From an uncultured Aquimarina sp. (GTDB lineage: Bacteria; Bacteroidota; Bacteroidia; Flavobacteriales; Flavobacteriaceae), in the NCBI GenBank assembly GCA_947496355.1, contig CANMCO010000003.1, positions 1-64,000 of the forward strand: DNA of 64,000 nucleotides. The letters are read 5' to 3'. A model generated the notes under the pieces. The model saw nothing but the letters and a program-made list of their open reading frames with translations, was not told where the DNA came from and made no database searches. Both the position numbers and the translations under genes were made by a program. Numbering within the stretch: position 1 is the first letter of the stretch; every line of letters starts with the position of its first letter. Positions 16,997 through 25,734 of this stretch are shown piece by piece.

Positions 16997-17869
16997 TTAG
17001 CTTGTTTTTTTTTCAAGTTTTGCAAACCCCCCAACTGTCTTTCGGTAAATATCTGGTGAAAGGCCTACTTTCTTTTTAAAAAATCTACTAAAATAAAATT
17101 CATCTTGATACCCCAAATTCGCTGCTATTTGCTTTATTGGTTTAGAGGTTAAGTACAATTCTCTTTTAGCTGCTACTACAATTCTATGGGCTATTAAAGA
17201 GGTTAGGGTTTGATTTAAATATTTCTTTACTATTCCTGCCAAGGTTCTAGAATTTACACATAGCATATCTGCATATTCTTGGGGGGTATGTAATCTAGCA
17301 TAATTACTTTCTATGGCATCTATCAGATTTTGTAAGATTTCGGGTTGTCGATCTGTAAATTGAAGCACTGAATTTTTATCGAACTTCTTTTTCTGTCTTA
17401 CCGCTTCTATAAGAAATACTTTTAAAAAAGCCATCAATACTTCGTGTTGCGCAATCGAATCTTTACTCATTTCTCTTGAAATTTGCCCCATAAGACTAAA
17501 AAATAAAAACTCTTCTGCTATTCTAAAAAAAGGTAAACCATGAAAATTACCAAAAAGCACCCCTTCTGTTTCTGTTTCATTTTGATGGCGGTATGTACAG
17601 AAAAAATCGGAATGAAAATTTAATATAAATCCTGAGCATTCTTCTTCCGAACTCAACATAAATGGTTGGTAAGGTGACAGGCAAATGATATGATTTTCCT
17701 TGAGTTGATATTCTGAGAAATCTACTTGCAAATTAAAACTATTACTTCTTAATAGAATGATAGAGTAATAATTTTTTCTTTGTAAATGTTCAAACTGATC
17801 TAGGTTACTGAACTGTTCTAACCTAAATGCTAATTCATTATTTTGCTTATTAATAATCGTTTGTACCAT
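16997..17869 (-). CDS. AraC-family transcriptional regulator
   Basis: The 290-residue soluble protein has an N-terminal cupin-like sensor (about 1-170, including YSIILLRSNSFNLQVDFSEY and IICLSPYQPFMLS) and a C-terminal AraC DNA-binding domain (about 190-280), with YADMLCVNSRTLAGIVKKYL and LGYQDEFYFSRFFKKKVGLSPDIYRK carrying the two helix-turn-helix units. It starts three bases after the HAD/cyclase stop, so it is probably in that operon. The 1,113-1,832 locus shows the same regulator family convergent with an ABM gene, so its ancestral target may be the ABM gene. Confidence 0.85.
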   Translation of the reverse strand: MVQTIINKQNNELAFRLEQFSNLDQFEHLQRKNYYSIILLRSNSFNLQVDFSEYQLKENHIICLSPYQPFMLSSEEECSGFILNFHSDFFCTYRHQNETETEGVLFGNFHGLPFFRIAEEFLFFSLMGQISREMSKDSIAQHEVLMAFLKVFLIEAVRQKKKFDKNSVLQFTDRQPEILQNLIDAIESNYARLHTPQEYADMLCVNSRTLAGIVKKYLNQTLTSLIAHRIVVAAKRELYLTSKPIKQIAANLGYQDEFYFSRFFKKKVGLSPDIYRKTVGGFAKLEKKTS

Positions 17870-17872
17870 AAC

Positions 17873-18847
17873 TTAGCTTAGCTTTAACTTAATAAATGTA
17901 AAGCTAGCTTCTAAGGCAAATGCCGTACTAAGCTCTCTACTTCCAAAATACGTATTAGACCTTGGTGCTATAAAAAGCCCATACACCGGCCAGCCTCCAT
18001 CGGCTAATTGTACGTTATTCCTTACAAAACTCTTGCAAAAAGGAAATTTACGTAGTCTAAGGTTTAAATAGGTTTCTCCTAATGTCTTCTTTTTATGTAC
18101 TTCTGGTGTTATATTTTTAAGGGGTATAGATCTACCACTTTCTATAGCGGTATATTCAAAGTTCTCTTTATTATATTTTAAGGTACTAATTCCAAAGTTT
18201 GTCGCTTCCTGCAGGTTTTCTGATTTATCATCTATAAAGATGGTGCTTTTGGTGTTTATCGAAGTACTTGAAATAAGGTATTGAAAAATATCTGGATTTG
18301 GCTTTCTAAGTTGCAACAAAGCCGATATGTATGTCTCATTAAAATATTTCCAATAATCAAAATGAGTATATAAATAGACAAAGGATTCTAAATCCACATT
18401 CGAAAGACAATATATCTTTTTTCCTTTTTCATGTAATCCTTTAAGCACCTCTAGCATAAACTGATTAACTTTTAAACTGCCTACACTTAACTTGAGCATT
18501 TCTTTTAATTTGCTATAAGGGGTTTGTAATTCGCAACTAAGCATCGAAAGGGCTAGCTTTATATTAATCAAACCTTTTTCTAAATCCTGCCAAACAGGAT
18601 GTTTGACCATTTTTCGTACATCATCTATTCCTTTGGTTTCTGATGTAAAGTATACGGAGTCCCAATTTAAAAGGACATCGCTGAGGTCAAAAATAATCGT
18701 ATCATGACTATCTAATGTTTGTGATAATTCATGTAAACTGGTAATAAGTTCTAGGGGTAAAACTTCTTTCATGTTATTTTGGTTTATTGGTGAAACATAT
18801 GACGTGGAATCCATCTTATCTTTTGTTCTAGAAAAACAATAAGACAA
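17873..18847 (-). CDS. HAD-like phosphatase fused to a truncated terpene-cyclase domain
   Basis: The 324-residue protein has a HAD fold (about 48-230): nucleophile D54 in IIFDLSDVLLNWD, S149 in CLSN, K182 in LRKPNPDIF, acidic pair D206-D207 in FIDDKSEN. The usual second Asp of motif I is Ser56. Residues about 255-315 (FVRNNVQLADGGWPVYG, FGSRELSTAFALEA) resemble the start of a terpene-synthase beta-type domain. HAD plus beta-domain fusions are known bacterial drimenol synthases in Aquimarina and relatives, where the cyclase makes drimenyl diphosphate and the HAD part removes the phosphates. Here the cyclase domain ends after about 65 residues and no DxDTT motif is present, so cyclisation is unlikely. 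The start is uncertain; ATGs at codons 12 and 26 are alternatives. Confidence 0.65.
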   Translation of the reverse strand: MSYCFSRTKDKMDSTSYVSPINQNNMKEVLPLELITSLHELSQTLDSHDTIIFDLSDVLLNWDSVYFTSETKGIDDVRKMVKHPVWQDLEKGLINIKLALSMLSCELQTPYSKLKEMLKLSVGSLKVNQFMLEVLKGLHEKGKKIYCLSNVDLESFVYLYTHFDYWKYFNETYISALLQLRKPNPDIFQYLISSTSINTKSTIFIDDKSENLQEATNFGISTLKYNKENFEYTAIESGRSIPLKNITPEVHKKKTLGETYLNLRLRKFPFCKSFVRNNVQLADGGWPVYGLFIAPRSNTYFGSRELSTAFALEASFTFIKLKLS

Positions 18848-18873
18848 AATGTGTGTTTACTTTTGATGTGGTA

Positions 18874-19743
18874 TTATCGCTTCCTCTGGACTGTATATCT
18901 TGCAAGTTCTTCTAAAACGGCTACACTTTCGTTCTCAAATTCATTTAGGTAAGCTATTGCTCTTTCTGATAATTTGTTAGCTTCGATTTGAGCATTTTCT
19001 ACAGAACCAAAAAGGGAGGGATAGGTTAACTTGTTTTGATCAGCTTGTTCTCCTGCTGGTTTACCCAATGATGCTGTTGTTTCAGTTTTACTAAGGATAT
19101 CGTCTTTTGCTTGAAATGCAAGACCTAAATAATATCCGTAATTTAATAGTTTATTTATTTTTTGTTCTGATAGTTTGCAAGAAATACACCCTCCTAAAAT
19201 GGCTATTTGCAGTAAAGCACTTGTTTTACCCGAGTGTATAAATTGTAAGTGTTTTAATGACACCATATCTTCTGTCCATGATGCTGCATTTAAATCTGCA
19301 CATTGGCCTTTATGTAGTTGATTATTTAATCTTCGAAAAAGTTCTATGTCTTGGCAATATTTATGAAATGGATACAATCCCTCCTCAAAAAGTCTCGAGG
19401 CGGCCAAAGTAGCGGTGTTGACATCATATTTTATATGACATGTAGGTGCATTTCTTCTAATAACATCATTGTCTTGAATATCATCGATAATTAGGGTATA
19501 AGTATGAATGAATTCTACTGCTTTGGCAAATTCAAACGCTTGCCGTCTATCACCATTAAAACCTTCTGATATTGCAAAAACAATGGCCGGTCTTATTCTT
19601 TTTCCCCCATCTCCTAAATTTAGCATGTAGTACATAGCTTCATTAGTAGATTCAAGCATATTAGTATCGGGAAATTTAATATCTCTAAAAGCAGTATCTA
19701 TTTTTGTTTTAGTTCTTGTGAGAACATCCTGGAGCTTTTCCAT
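18874..19743 (-). CDS. Polyprenyl (probably farnesyl) diphosphate synthase
   Basis: The 289-residue protein is a trans-isoprenyl diphosphate synthase. GGKRIRP (46-52), the first Asp-rich motif DDIQD (87-91) with RR at 96-97, QLHKGQ, and LGKPAGEQADQNKLTYPSLFG near 230-250 are all present. The second Asp-rich motif is DDILS, lacking the final Asp of DDxxD. It condenses IPP with an allylic diphosphate; the chain length is not certain, but C15 would suit the neighbouring HAD/cyclase gene 26 bases downstream. The two form a small terpenoid operon with the AraC gene. A housekeeping synthase is likely elsewhere. Confidence 0.85.
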   Translation of the reverse strand: MEKLQDVLTRTKTKIDTAFRDIKFPDTNMLESTNEAMYYMLNLGDGGKRIRPAIVFAISEGFNGDRRQAFEFAKAVEFIHTYTLIIDDIQDNDVIRRNAPTCHIKYDVNTATLAASRLFEEGLYPFHKYCQDIELFRRLNNQLHKGQCADLNAASWTEDMVSLKHLQFIHSGKTSALLQIAILGGCISCKLSEQKINKLLNYGYYLGLAFQAKDDILSKTETTASLGKPAGEQADQNKLTYPSLFGSVENAQIEANKLSERAIAYLNEFENESVAVLEELARYTVQRKR

Positions 19744-19901
19744 TTTCTATATAGGTTTTTCGAGCTGTAAATTGAAGGTTTTTAGTTGGATTCAAACACT
19801 TCAACTTTCAATTATCTCGTTAAACAATTGTTAAAATATTTACGGGATTTGTTAATGCATTAGAGCAGGATTCAAAAAATAAAAATTTAAGGAATACTAA
19901 A

Positions 19902-19933
19902 CAAAAAGCGCTAACTGTAAATTAGTATAGCGC
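19902..19933 (-). terminator. Terminator of the paired HTH-protein operon
   Basis: On the minus strand GCGCTA ... TAGCGC followed by TTTTTGTTT, 80 bases after the stop at 20,012. It separates that operon from the prenyl synthase gene, which therefore needs its own promoter. Confidence 0.65.
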
Positions 19934-20011
19934 ATAGGATTAATTTTAGTTTAACTAATCACCAAAATCCCTCTAATTCTTTTATTTTATTATTTAGATT
20001 TATAGTTATTA

Positions 20012-20401
20012 TTATTCCTTCTCTTTAAACAAATAACTATATTCAATCTTAATTTGAAAGGATAACAGGGCTAAATAAATTACCAGTTCTTTTTCTTTGT
20101 CATCAATTTCTGTGGAGTTTAATATTTCTGTGATCTCTGTAGAAATCGTTGAAGCTTCTTTTTGAATATCAATCAACAAAAAATCTTGTCTATCAAGCAA
20201 TTGCAAATTAAAAGCTCTTCTAAAGGCATTATGCCAATTATTAACAGAAAGTTTATCAAAAATCCGTTTTTCCATATACCTATGCTCTCTATTATCATTA
20301 AACTGCAATTCTTTGGCTATAGCTTCTCTATCTAACCCTTGATACATTAAACTCAAATAGATTAATTCCTTATCATTAAGTAGTTTTGATAGCCTATGCA
20401 T
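20012..20401 (-). CDS. Small LuxR-type HTH-like protein (second of a pair)
   Basis: The 129-residue protein has an N-terminal GerE/LuxR-like region, LLNDKELIYLSLMYQGLDRE then AIAKELQFNDNREHRYMEKR and IFDKLSVNNWHNAFRRAF, followed by an acidic helical tail (about 75-129). Its ATG overlaps the stop of the upstream paralogue by one base (TAATG), so the two are translationally coupled. No sensor domain is visible. DNA binding is inferred from pattern only. Confidence 0.5.
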   Translation of the reverse strand: MHRLSKLLNDKELIYLSLMYQGLDREAIAKELQFNDNREHRYMEKRIFDKLSVNNWHNAFRRAFNLQLLDRQDFLLIDIQKEASTISTEITEILNSTEIDDKEKELVIYLALLSFQIKIEYSYLFKEKE

Positions 20402-20781
20402 TATTTTGAAGTAATCATCAAATGTTTTAAAGTAGACGTTACTGCATTATCGAAATCAAGTACCGTGTCTTGAGGAACTTTATATCCATAGGATATGTTT
20501 TTAAAATCCTGTATAATTTTTGATGCATACCCTAATGCTATTTTTTCTACAGTTGCATCAACATAATCCTGTTTTTTTAATATGCCATACTCAAATGCTT
20601 GTTGAATTAAAGCAGCCCAATCTTTAGTCTTAAATTTCTTTTTTAATGTACCTCTTACATAACCTAAATCTTCCTTTCTGAGTGAGAGGAAATCTGCAAT
20701 GTATTGATCATCGACATTAAGAACTGATAATCTCAAAAAGTACTTTTCCATATTTGATAATGTGATGAAATTATTTGCCAT
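20401..20781 (-). CDS. Small LuxR-type HTH-like protein (first of a pair)
   Basis: The 126-residue paralogue of the downstream gene has FITLSNMEKYFLRLSVLNVD, DQYIADFLSLRKEDLGYVRG and TLKKKFKTKDWAALIQQAFE, the spacing of a GerE-like four-helix domain, then a helical C-terminal half. The pair may form a heterodimer. They end 240 bases from the terpenoid-like operon and point towards it, but a terminator lies between, so a functional link is only a guess. Confidence 0.5.
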   Translation of the reverse strand: MANNFITLSNMEKYFLRLSVLNVDDQYIADFLSLRKEDLGYVRGTLKKKFKTKDWAALIQQAFEYGILKKQDYVDATVEKIALGYASKIIQDFKNISYGYKVPQDTVLDFDNAVTSTLKHLMITSK

Positions 20782-21172
20782 AATTTATCTTTTTTCTTGA
20801 ACTCTATGTTTAATCAAAAATCAAATTTTGATTTGAAATATCCTAAAAAAAGTGTCGAAACTGATTTATAGTGGGACGAAGAAGATTGAAATGCGATTAT
20901 TAAAGTTGTCAATAATAAGTCTAAAAATAATTTCAATACGTCCATTAAGGGAATTATTACCAAAATCACGTTTTTAATACCAAAAAAATCATGATAATGG
21001 GCTTGCTTCGCCCTGGTGCCATAAACAGGTACTTTTCTTTTGTCCCGAATGCTTTATGCTTCGTCCCCCTTTTTATCGACTTCAGTGCATTTTTTTGATT
21101 TTTTCTATAAATAGATTTTTCTTTGATTAAAGAATCTGTTAAAAGATTTGAATTGAAAACTATTTTGAAAAC
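20782..21172. other. Intergenic, nothing recognised
   Basis: Divergent spacer between the HTH pair and the gene at 21,173. Around 20,998-21,070 it is more GC-rich (GGGCTTGCTTCGCCCTGG) than its surroundings, but I see no gene or clear repeat. Confidence 0.3.
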
Positions 21173-21652
21173 ATGAGAAACATCATTCAAGATCAATTGA
21201 CCTACGAAGAGCAGAAAGAGGCAGAAAATCTAGTATCAAAATTAGAAGCTATTTTTATTGATAAACTATCTGCTCTAACCGAAAAAGAACGCCAGGATTA
21301 CAAAGCCATTAATGAAAAAAACAAATTATTTGTAAATAAGGTTTGGGATTATCGCAGGCATAGTACAGGTCTAAGTTCACCCGATGTAGATTGGCAGGAA
21401 TTTGAAAGCGATTACAAAGCACGTGCGTTTGCAGAGCATTTATTGGGTCGAATTGAGAGTATCACTTATCGCCTTGAAAGTACCAAAATGCTACATGATC
21501 ATGACAACTACCAGGATGCACTTAATGACTATGCGTATTCACAATACAGTAAAGGAGCAGGAAAACCAGGATTTACAGAAAAAGTAGCCGAACTTAAACA
21601 ATTCTTTAATCGAACTAAGAATCAGCCAAACACAGAAGAAAACACACAATAG
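21173..21652 (+). CDS. Conserved helical protein of unknown function
   Basis: The 159-residue soluble, highly charged, mostly helical protein (MRNIIQDQLTYEEQKEAENL at the start, an EKERQDYKAINEKNKLFVNK heptad region, a VWDYRRHSTGLSSPDVDWQE loop, a YAYSQYSKGAGKPGFTEKVA end) has no signal peptide or membrane helix. It looks like one of the uncharacterised families seen in flavobacteria; no function can be read. It is followed by a 600-base spacer with several hairpins. Confidence 0.5.
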   Translation: MRNIIQDQLTYEEQKEAENLVSKLEAIFIDKLSALTEKERQDYKAINEKNKLFVNKVWDYRRHSTGLSSPDVDWQEFESDYKARAFAEHLLGRIESITYRLESTKMLHDHDNYQDALNDYAYSQYSKGAGKPGFTEKVAELKQFFNRTKNQPNTEENTQ

Positions 21653-21704
21653 TATTGGCTTTGACATTTATTGGTGTTAGTTAATTAATCATTTTTATTA
21701 ATAA

Positions 21705-21953
21705 TACCTTCTGTTGGGCCAAAAAGGCCTTCTATAAGGCTCAATATTCTCAGATACCCCTAAGGAGTTAAAAAAATTGAGCCTTAATGGTCTAACATTA
21801 GACCTAAGAAGTTAAAAGTTAGGCAAGATAGCCTCAATTTTAGTCTATCAAAGTCTAATACTTTATCAAAATGGCCCTCCAGAAGGTTAAAACGACTCAT
21901 AGCATAGTCGTAAAGTTCTAAATTTTAACTCGGCAGAATGAATTTTTGATAAA
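21705..21953 (+). ncRNA. Candidate structured RNA with nested stems
   Basis: Stems visible: GGCTCAAT (21,738) with ATTGAGCC (21,776); GGTCTA (21,789) with TAGACC (21,799); and a nested set of TTTATCAAAA (21,862) with TTTTGATAAA (21,944), GTTAAAA (21,886) with TTTTAAC (21,923) and CGACT (21,893) with AGTCG (21,906). Three perfectly nested stems in 92 bases, with no coding frame, suggest an RNA or regulatory leader. The direction is unknown. Confidence 0.4.
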
Positions 21954-22274
21954 GCCAATTAAAATTTTAAAAAATAATATACAAAAAATAATTAATCATA
22001 TACTAGTAACTAAAACAACACCATAGTGCAATAGTAGTAAAAGTATTTGCTTTGGCCCATATCAAAGATAAGGTCATAAGCTCCAATTACTGTCAGGAAT
22101 CAGAATTTAGAAGTTAATAATTCAATACTTGAAGAAATGTAGTTCTTCCTACAATTCCTATATGCACACTCTTAATAACGGATACCCAAAACCTGATATC
22201 CAAACACCTAAACACATCGTCATACATTGCTAAAGGATACAATAATTACTAATAATAATTAAAGGGAAAAAGCA

Positions 22275-22511
22275 ATGAATAATATACAACAACAACTAGG
22301 ACTAATAACAAGAATGGATATGCTTATTCGTATGCAAGCCACAGGAAGTCCTAAACAATTTTCCGGTCGTTTAGGAATATCAAAAACCACCTTGTATCGT
22401 GTGCTCAATACCATGAAGGAGTTAGAAGCCCCAATACACTATGATAACACAATACAAAGTTTTGTATATGCTGAACCAGTGAGTTTTGAGTTTGGGTTTT
22501 ACAAACATTAA
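22275..22511 (+). CDS. Small helix-turn-helix protein
   Basis: The 78-residue protein reads as one winged-helix-like unit: LGLITRMDMLIRMQATGSPK, then QFSGRLGISKTTLYRVLNTM as the recognition region, then KELEAPIHYDNTIQSFVYAE, and it ends FEFGFYKH. This HTH_11/DeoR-like type is common in flavobacteria as stand-alone genes of unknown target. The ATG follows AAAGGGAAAAAGCA. A terminator lies 240 bases downstream. Confidence 0.6.
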   Translation: MNNIQQQLGLITRMDMLIRMQATGSPKQFSGRLGISKTTLYRVLNTMKELEAPIHYDNTIQSFVYAEPVSFEFGFYKH

Positions 22512-22973
22512 ACTATACAATCCTTTTAGCGAAAGTCGAATACGAACGTAATTTATGAAATTCTTAATTAGGAAAAACAGGACATCCTATAGTACATATT
22601 TGTATATGGTTTTAAATGGGAACAAAAAAACAACAAAATTTATTTTACGGGTTTCCAATTATTTAAAGGATTTCTGATTCAAAACCCCTTTTCTCAAGGC
22701 AACAGAATTGTTTTTGATGATCCTGTGTTGAATTTGTTGCTCAATAAAACCCAATCCCGACTTTATTGGTTGGGTTGTCTTTTTTTAGTTGATTATATCT
22801 TCTAAAACTACATTGCGAAGCTTCATTAAATAAAACATACAATCACTTTCATGATTGGATTTTATTCGTCAGGTTGCCAGAATGTTACAACTACCACTCA
22901 ACATTTAAAAATTCAAAAGTTACATATTATATTAGGGGGCTCTTGGTAACTTATTCGCTTACATACATATTGC
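22512..22973. other. Intergenic downstream of the HTH gene
   Basis: No gene seen up to the terminator at 22,748-22,787, and nothing recognised between that and the small minus-strand ORFs. The long 3' part could be an untranslated region or a small peptide gene I cannot identify. Confidence 0.3.
22748..22787 (+). terminator. Rho-independent terminator
   Basis: AACCCAA and TTGGGTT flank a 15-base loop, followed by GTCTTTTTTT. Confidence 0.7.
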
Positions 22974-23144
22974 TCAACGCCTCTTTTTATCTTTTTTTAA
23001 AATACTAATAAATTGTTCGATTACCCATTTTATATTCCAACTTATCAATGCCGACACCACTAAAATTATCAATATCATTAAAATTATAAGGGTGCCGGGG
23101 ACTAAAACATTTTGCCTCAAATCTTCCATTATGTCAGCGGTCAT
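22974..23144 (-). CDS. 56-residue single-helix membrane protein
   Basis: MTADIMEDLRQNVLVPG then the hydrophobic segment TLIILMILIILVVSALISW (about 18-38) and a basic tail ending KKDKKRR. Its ATG directly follows the stop of the 52-residue ORF, so the two form a tight pair. Its layout resembles the other tiny membrane ORFs beside surface-protein genes. Confidence 0.45.
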   Translation of the reverse strand: MTADIMEDLRQNVLVPGTLIILMILIILVVSALISWNIKWVIEQFISILKKDKKRR

Positions 23145-23303
23145 TTATACTCTGGCAAATGTCAATGGGGCATAGTCGGTAACCACCACCAGTACCGAGT
23201 TCCCATTTTCCAAACGCTCCATCATATGTTGTTTTCCCGTTCTTTTGGTTTCCCGGATACTTCTTTCGTTCATATAATATTTTGGTAATGTCTTTTTTTC
23301 CAT
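23145..23303 (-). CDS. 52-residue basic soluble protein
   Basis: MEKKTLPKYYMNERSIRETK opens a basic, helical N-terminal half, then MMERLENGNSVLVVVTDYAP. It has no signal peptide. It abuts the 56-residue membrane ORF without a gap. Unknown function; the pairing could suggest a small toxin-antitoxin or signalling pair, but this is a guess. Confidence 0.4.
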   Translation of the reverse strand: MEKKTLPKYYMNERSIRETKRTGKQHMMERLENGNSVLVVVTDYAPLTFARV

Positions 23304-23668
23304 TGCTACTTTATTTTCTTATAACAAGTTTGGATTGAATTACATTTCTGATTTTTTATTATCAAATAAACTTCAGGAAGACCAATAGTAGCGGAAGCTA
23401 TTATTTGGGCCTAAAAGTAAAAACTGGATTATTAAAAGAAGTAAGTGAGAAATTTGAACAATAGCTTAGTTTCAATGTTTATAGGATTCGTCTATTGGTG
23501 TTTTATATTGATTTAAAAAACCACTCGGTCCTTGAACAATTATCTGTCCTAGCTTCTAGGGTTCACTAAATCCATCCCCCGATTCTTGAAAAACCTCTTT
23601 ATTCTTTTGTTATTACTACCGATAATCATTCCCCATCTATTCTATTGATCAAACGTGCCTTAAACATT
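23304..23668. other. Intergenic, nothing recognised
   Basis: AT-rich spacer between the paired small ORFs and the LRR pseudogene. No frame, repeat or motif that I can support. Confidence 0.3.
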
Positions 23669-24718
23669 CTATCCAACTGCGATCACTATTTTCTCAATAG
23701 ATCTATCATCTGTTTTTGTCACGATCTCAAATAAGTACATCCCATTGGATAGACGATCAATGTTTATTTCGAGTCTGTTTTCCGAGCGCAACTATCTCGA
23801 TATTTACTTGTTTTAACTCTTGTCCCGGACCCAGATCAATATGGACCTTATCTCTTACCAGGATGATAAACCTGTTCTTTTCGGGCCCGTCTATGGCGAC
23901 GTACTGCCGTCCGATATAGATTTAAATCCCGTCCATCCATTATCCAAATAAGCTTGTATTCTCCCAAGAGGCACTATAAGGTTTATTTGGTTACGAAGAT
24001 CGGTGCCATTCAAATCTAGAAAGGTAGCTGTATGGAGTGTTGGTGGATCGGTGGGTTTTACCTCTACCGTGGCTAAGTTTGGATTGTTCGCAAAAGTCGA
24101 ATGCCCCGTATAGGTAACCGAGTTGGGTATAATGACCTTAGTCAAATCGTTGTCCCAAAAAGCATACATGCCAAAACTGGTCACATTTTTGGATATGGTC
24201 ACACTAGTCAATCGGTTATAGGCAAAAGCATACCGGCCAATACTGGTCACACTATTGGGTATGGTCACATCAATCAATCTGTTATCATAAAAAGCATACA
24301 TGCCAATACTGATCACATTTTCGGGTATCGTTACTTCGGTCAATCTATTATAGGCAAAAGCACTAGCTCCGATAACTGTCACATTGCTTGGACTTTCGAA
24401 GGTCACCTCGGTCAACTTGTCTCCGTGAACTTCTAAGGAGACTTGGTCACGACGATTAAAAGCATCTTCTCCAATAGCGGTAATGTCATAAATTTGATTT
24501 TTAAAAAACAGATCTTTGAGGATTGTCAAGTTGGGGAGGCATGAAGTCCTAATGCCCCCGGACAGTCCCACAACCTCTACCGAATTAGGGGTTTTAGAAG
24601 TAATTCTATATTTGATGCCATCAAAGTTAAATTCGTCCCCTACATTTTGGCTATAACCGGTAAGAACTGCCAATACCATTAAGATGGCAGGCATTATTAA
24701 TTGTAATTGTTTTCTCAT
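23669..24718 (-). pseudogene. BspA-type LRR surface protein with frameshift before its T9SS tail
   Basis: An open frame of 275 codons (23,891-24,718) gives a signal peptide (MRKQLQLIMPAILMVLAVLTGYSQ) and five to six LRR_5 repeats of about 23 residues (such as YNRLTEVTIPENVISIGMYA and YDNRLIDVTIPNSVTSIGRY). It then ends at GSTSP. Beyond the stop, shifted frames continue with RDKVHIDLGPGQELKQVNI and, further on, NIDRLSNGMYLFEIVTKTDD then RSIEKIVIAVG and a stop at 23,669. That is a typical type A sorting domain. At least two frameshifts disconnect it, so the product would lose its surface-anchoring signal. Compare the intact tail at 11,294-12,145. Confidence 0.75.
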
Positions 24719-25000
24719 TTGATGGGTTTATTTTTATACACTTTTAAATATTATTCTAAAACAAAAAATGACCATATAGAAAAAATATCCAATAATTGAT
24801 ACCAAAACATTGCCGTTGTCAGAAAAACTTGCCCTATGGATAAATCAACTATTTGCCTGTTGGCATTGATCTTTATTTGACTCTGAGGTGTTCTACTTAG
24901 TGATCCAAAAAAAACTTTATACTTATTAATGGTTGTAATTTCATTTTGGTATTTATTCGAAAACAAAAATTCCACTTATTTTACAGATTTGATAAATAAA

Positions 25001-25048
25001 GTGCTGAAATGAATTGAAACTGGGATTAAAAAGGAATTTTATGGGACT
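25001..25048 (-). promoter_or_regulatory. Tandem TCCC element, site E (upstream of LRR pseudogene)
   Basis: On the minus strand: AGTCCC, 15 bases, AATCCC, 17 bases, GCAC, then TTTATTTATC as at site B. It lies 286 bases before the LRR start. A degenerate copy of the downstream part (ATCAATTATTGGAT) is nearer, at about 24,785-24,800. Confidence 0.65.
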
Positions 25049-25653
25049 TTACAAAATTATTTTTTGAATGACCTTATTATACGTTGTAGTTAGAATAATT
25101 TGAAATTGAAAGCCTTGATATATTTTTTAATTGAGACTCTTTCCTGGTATGTAGCTTGTTGATTAAGTATATGTATGATCAAAGTTTAGGGCAAAAAAGT
25201 GGTTTTGTTTCTTTGTTCATAAAATGAAATAGTCTTACTTCTGATGTCTCGATGGTTCTGCCCCGTCGTAGTTTGTAACGCTTGCTTCATTTCATTTTTT
25301 ATGTAAAATTTTATAGAGCACTTTTCAGTTAAGTACTGACTCCGTTTAAAGGTTAGAACTCTATACCACAGTTCAATGTTTATGAACCTAGGTTCAATTA
25401 GATCAGTCTTTTTATACACTACAATGATTCTTTGGTAGATAGGTTTTGTGATCATCTGTACTATAGCTAAACCAGTATTAAATGGTATAAAAGATTTATA
25501 AAGAAAAAACTTGAAGTTTAAGGCAAAAAACATAGCCATAGCCTTAGCTAAGACGAGGCTTTTTAACGCAAAAATTCGAGTTTTTTATATGAAGATATAT
25601 GTTATTTAATATTGATTTAGCTATATGTATGGGTGTCGTTGTTTTTGTAAAAT
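25049..25653. other. Intergenic, no supported gene
   Basis: A 117-codon minus-strand frame (25,186-25,539) is open, but it has no recognisable family, signal or start context, so I do not call it a gene. The right end (about 25,630-25,653) begins the ABM promoter homology. Confidence 0.35.
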
Positions 25654-25711
25654 CGTCCATGTATAAATTACAAATATCCATTCCACAATCTTTAGACTAG
25701 TTATAAATTTG
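25654..25711 (+). promoter_or_regulatory. Tandem TCCA element and -7 box before an ABM remnant
   Basis: CGTCCA at 25,654, TATCCA at 25,675 (period 21), and a consensus -7 box TAAATTTG at 25,704 (29 bases after the second hexamer). The remnant TTG start is 31 bases further on. All spacings equal those at 1032-1113. Confidence 0.6.
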
Positions 25712-25734
25712 CACAGTAACAAAATGATAAATTA

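Noticed and set aside
19744..19900. Further tandem TCC site upstream of the prenyl synthase
   Set aside because: AATCCT and AATCCC occur, but 23 bases apart and without GCAC or a -7 box at the right distance, so it breaks the rigid pattern.
24785..24850. Eighth TCCC site close to the LRR pseudogene
   Set aside because: The downstream ATCAATTATTGGAT matches, but the hexamers are degenerate and the spacing is wrong; treated as a decayed copy.
25186..25539. 117-codon minus-strand frame
   Set aside because: No family, start context or conserved feature; it looks like a chance frame in AT-rich spacer.
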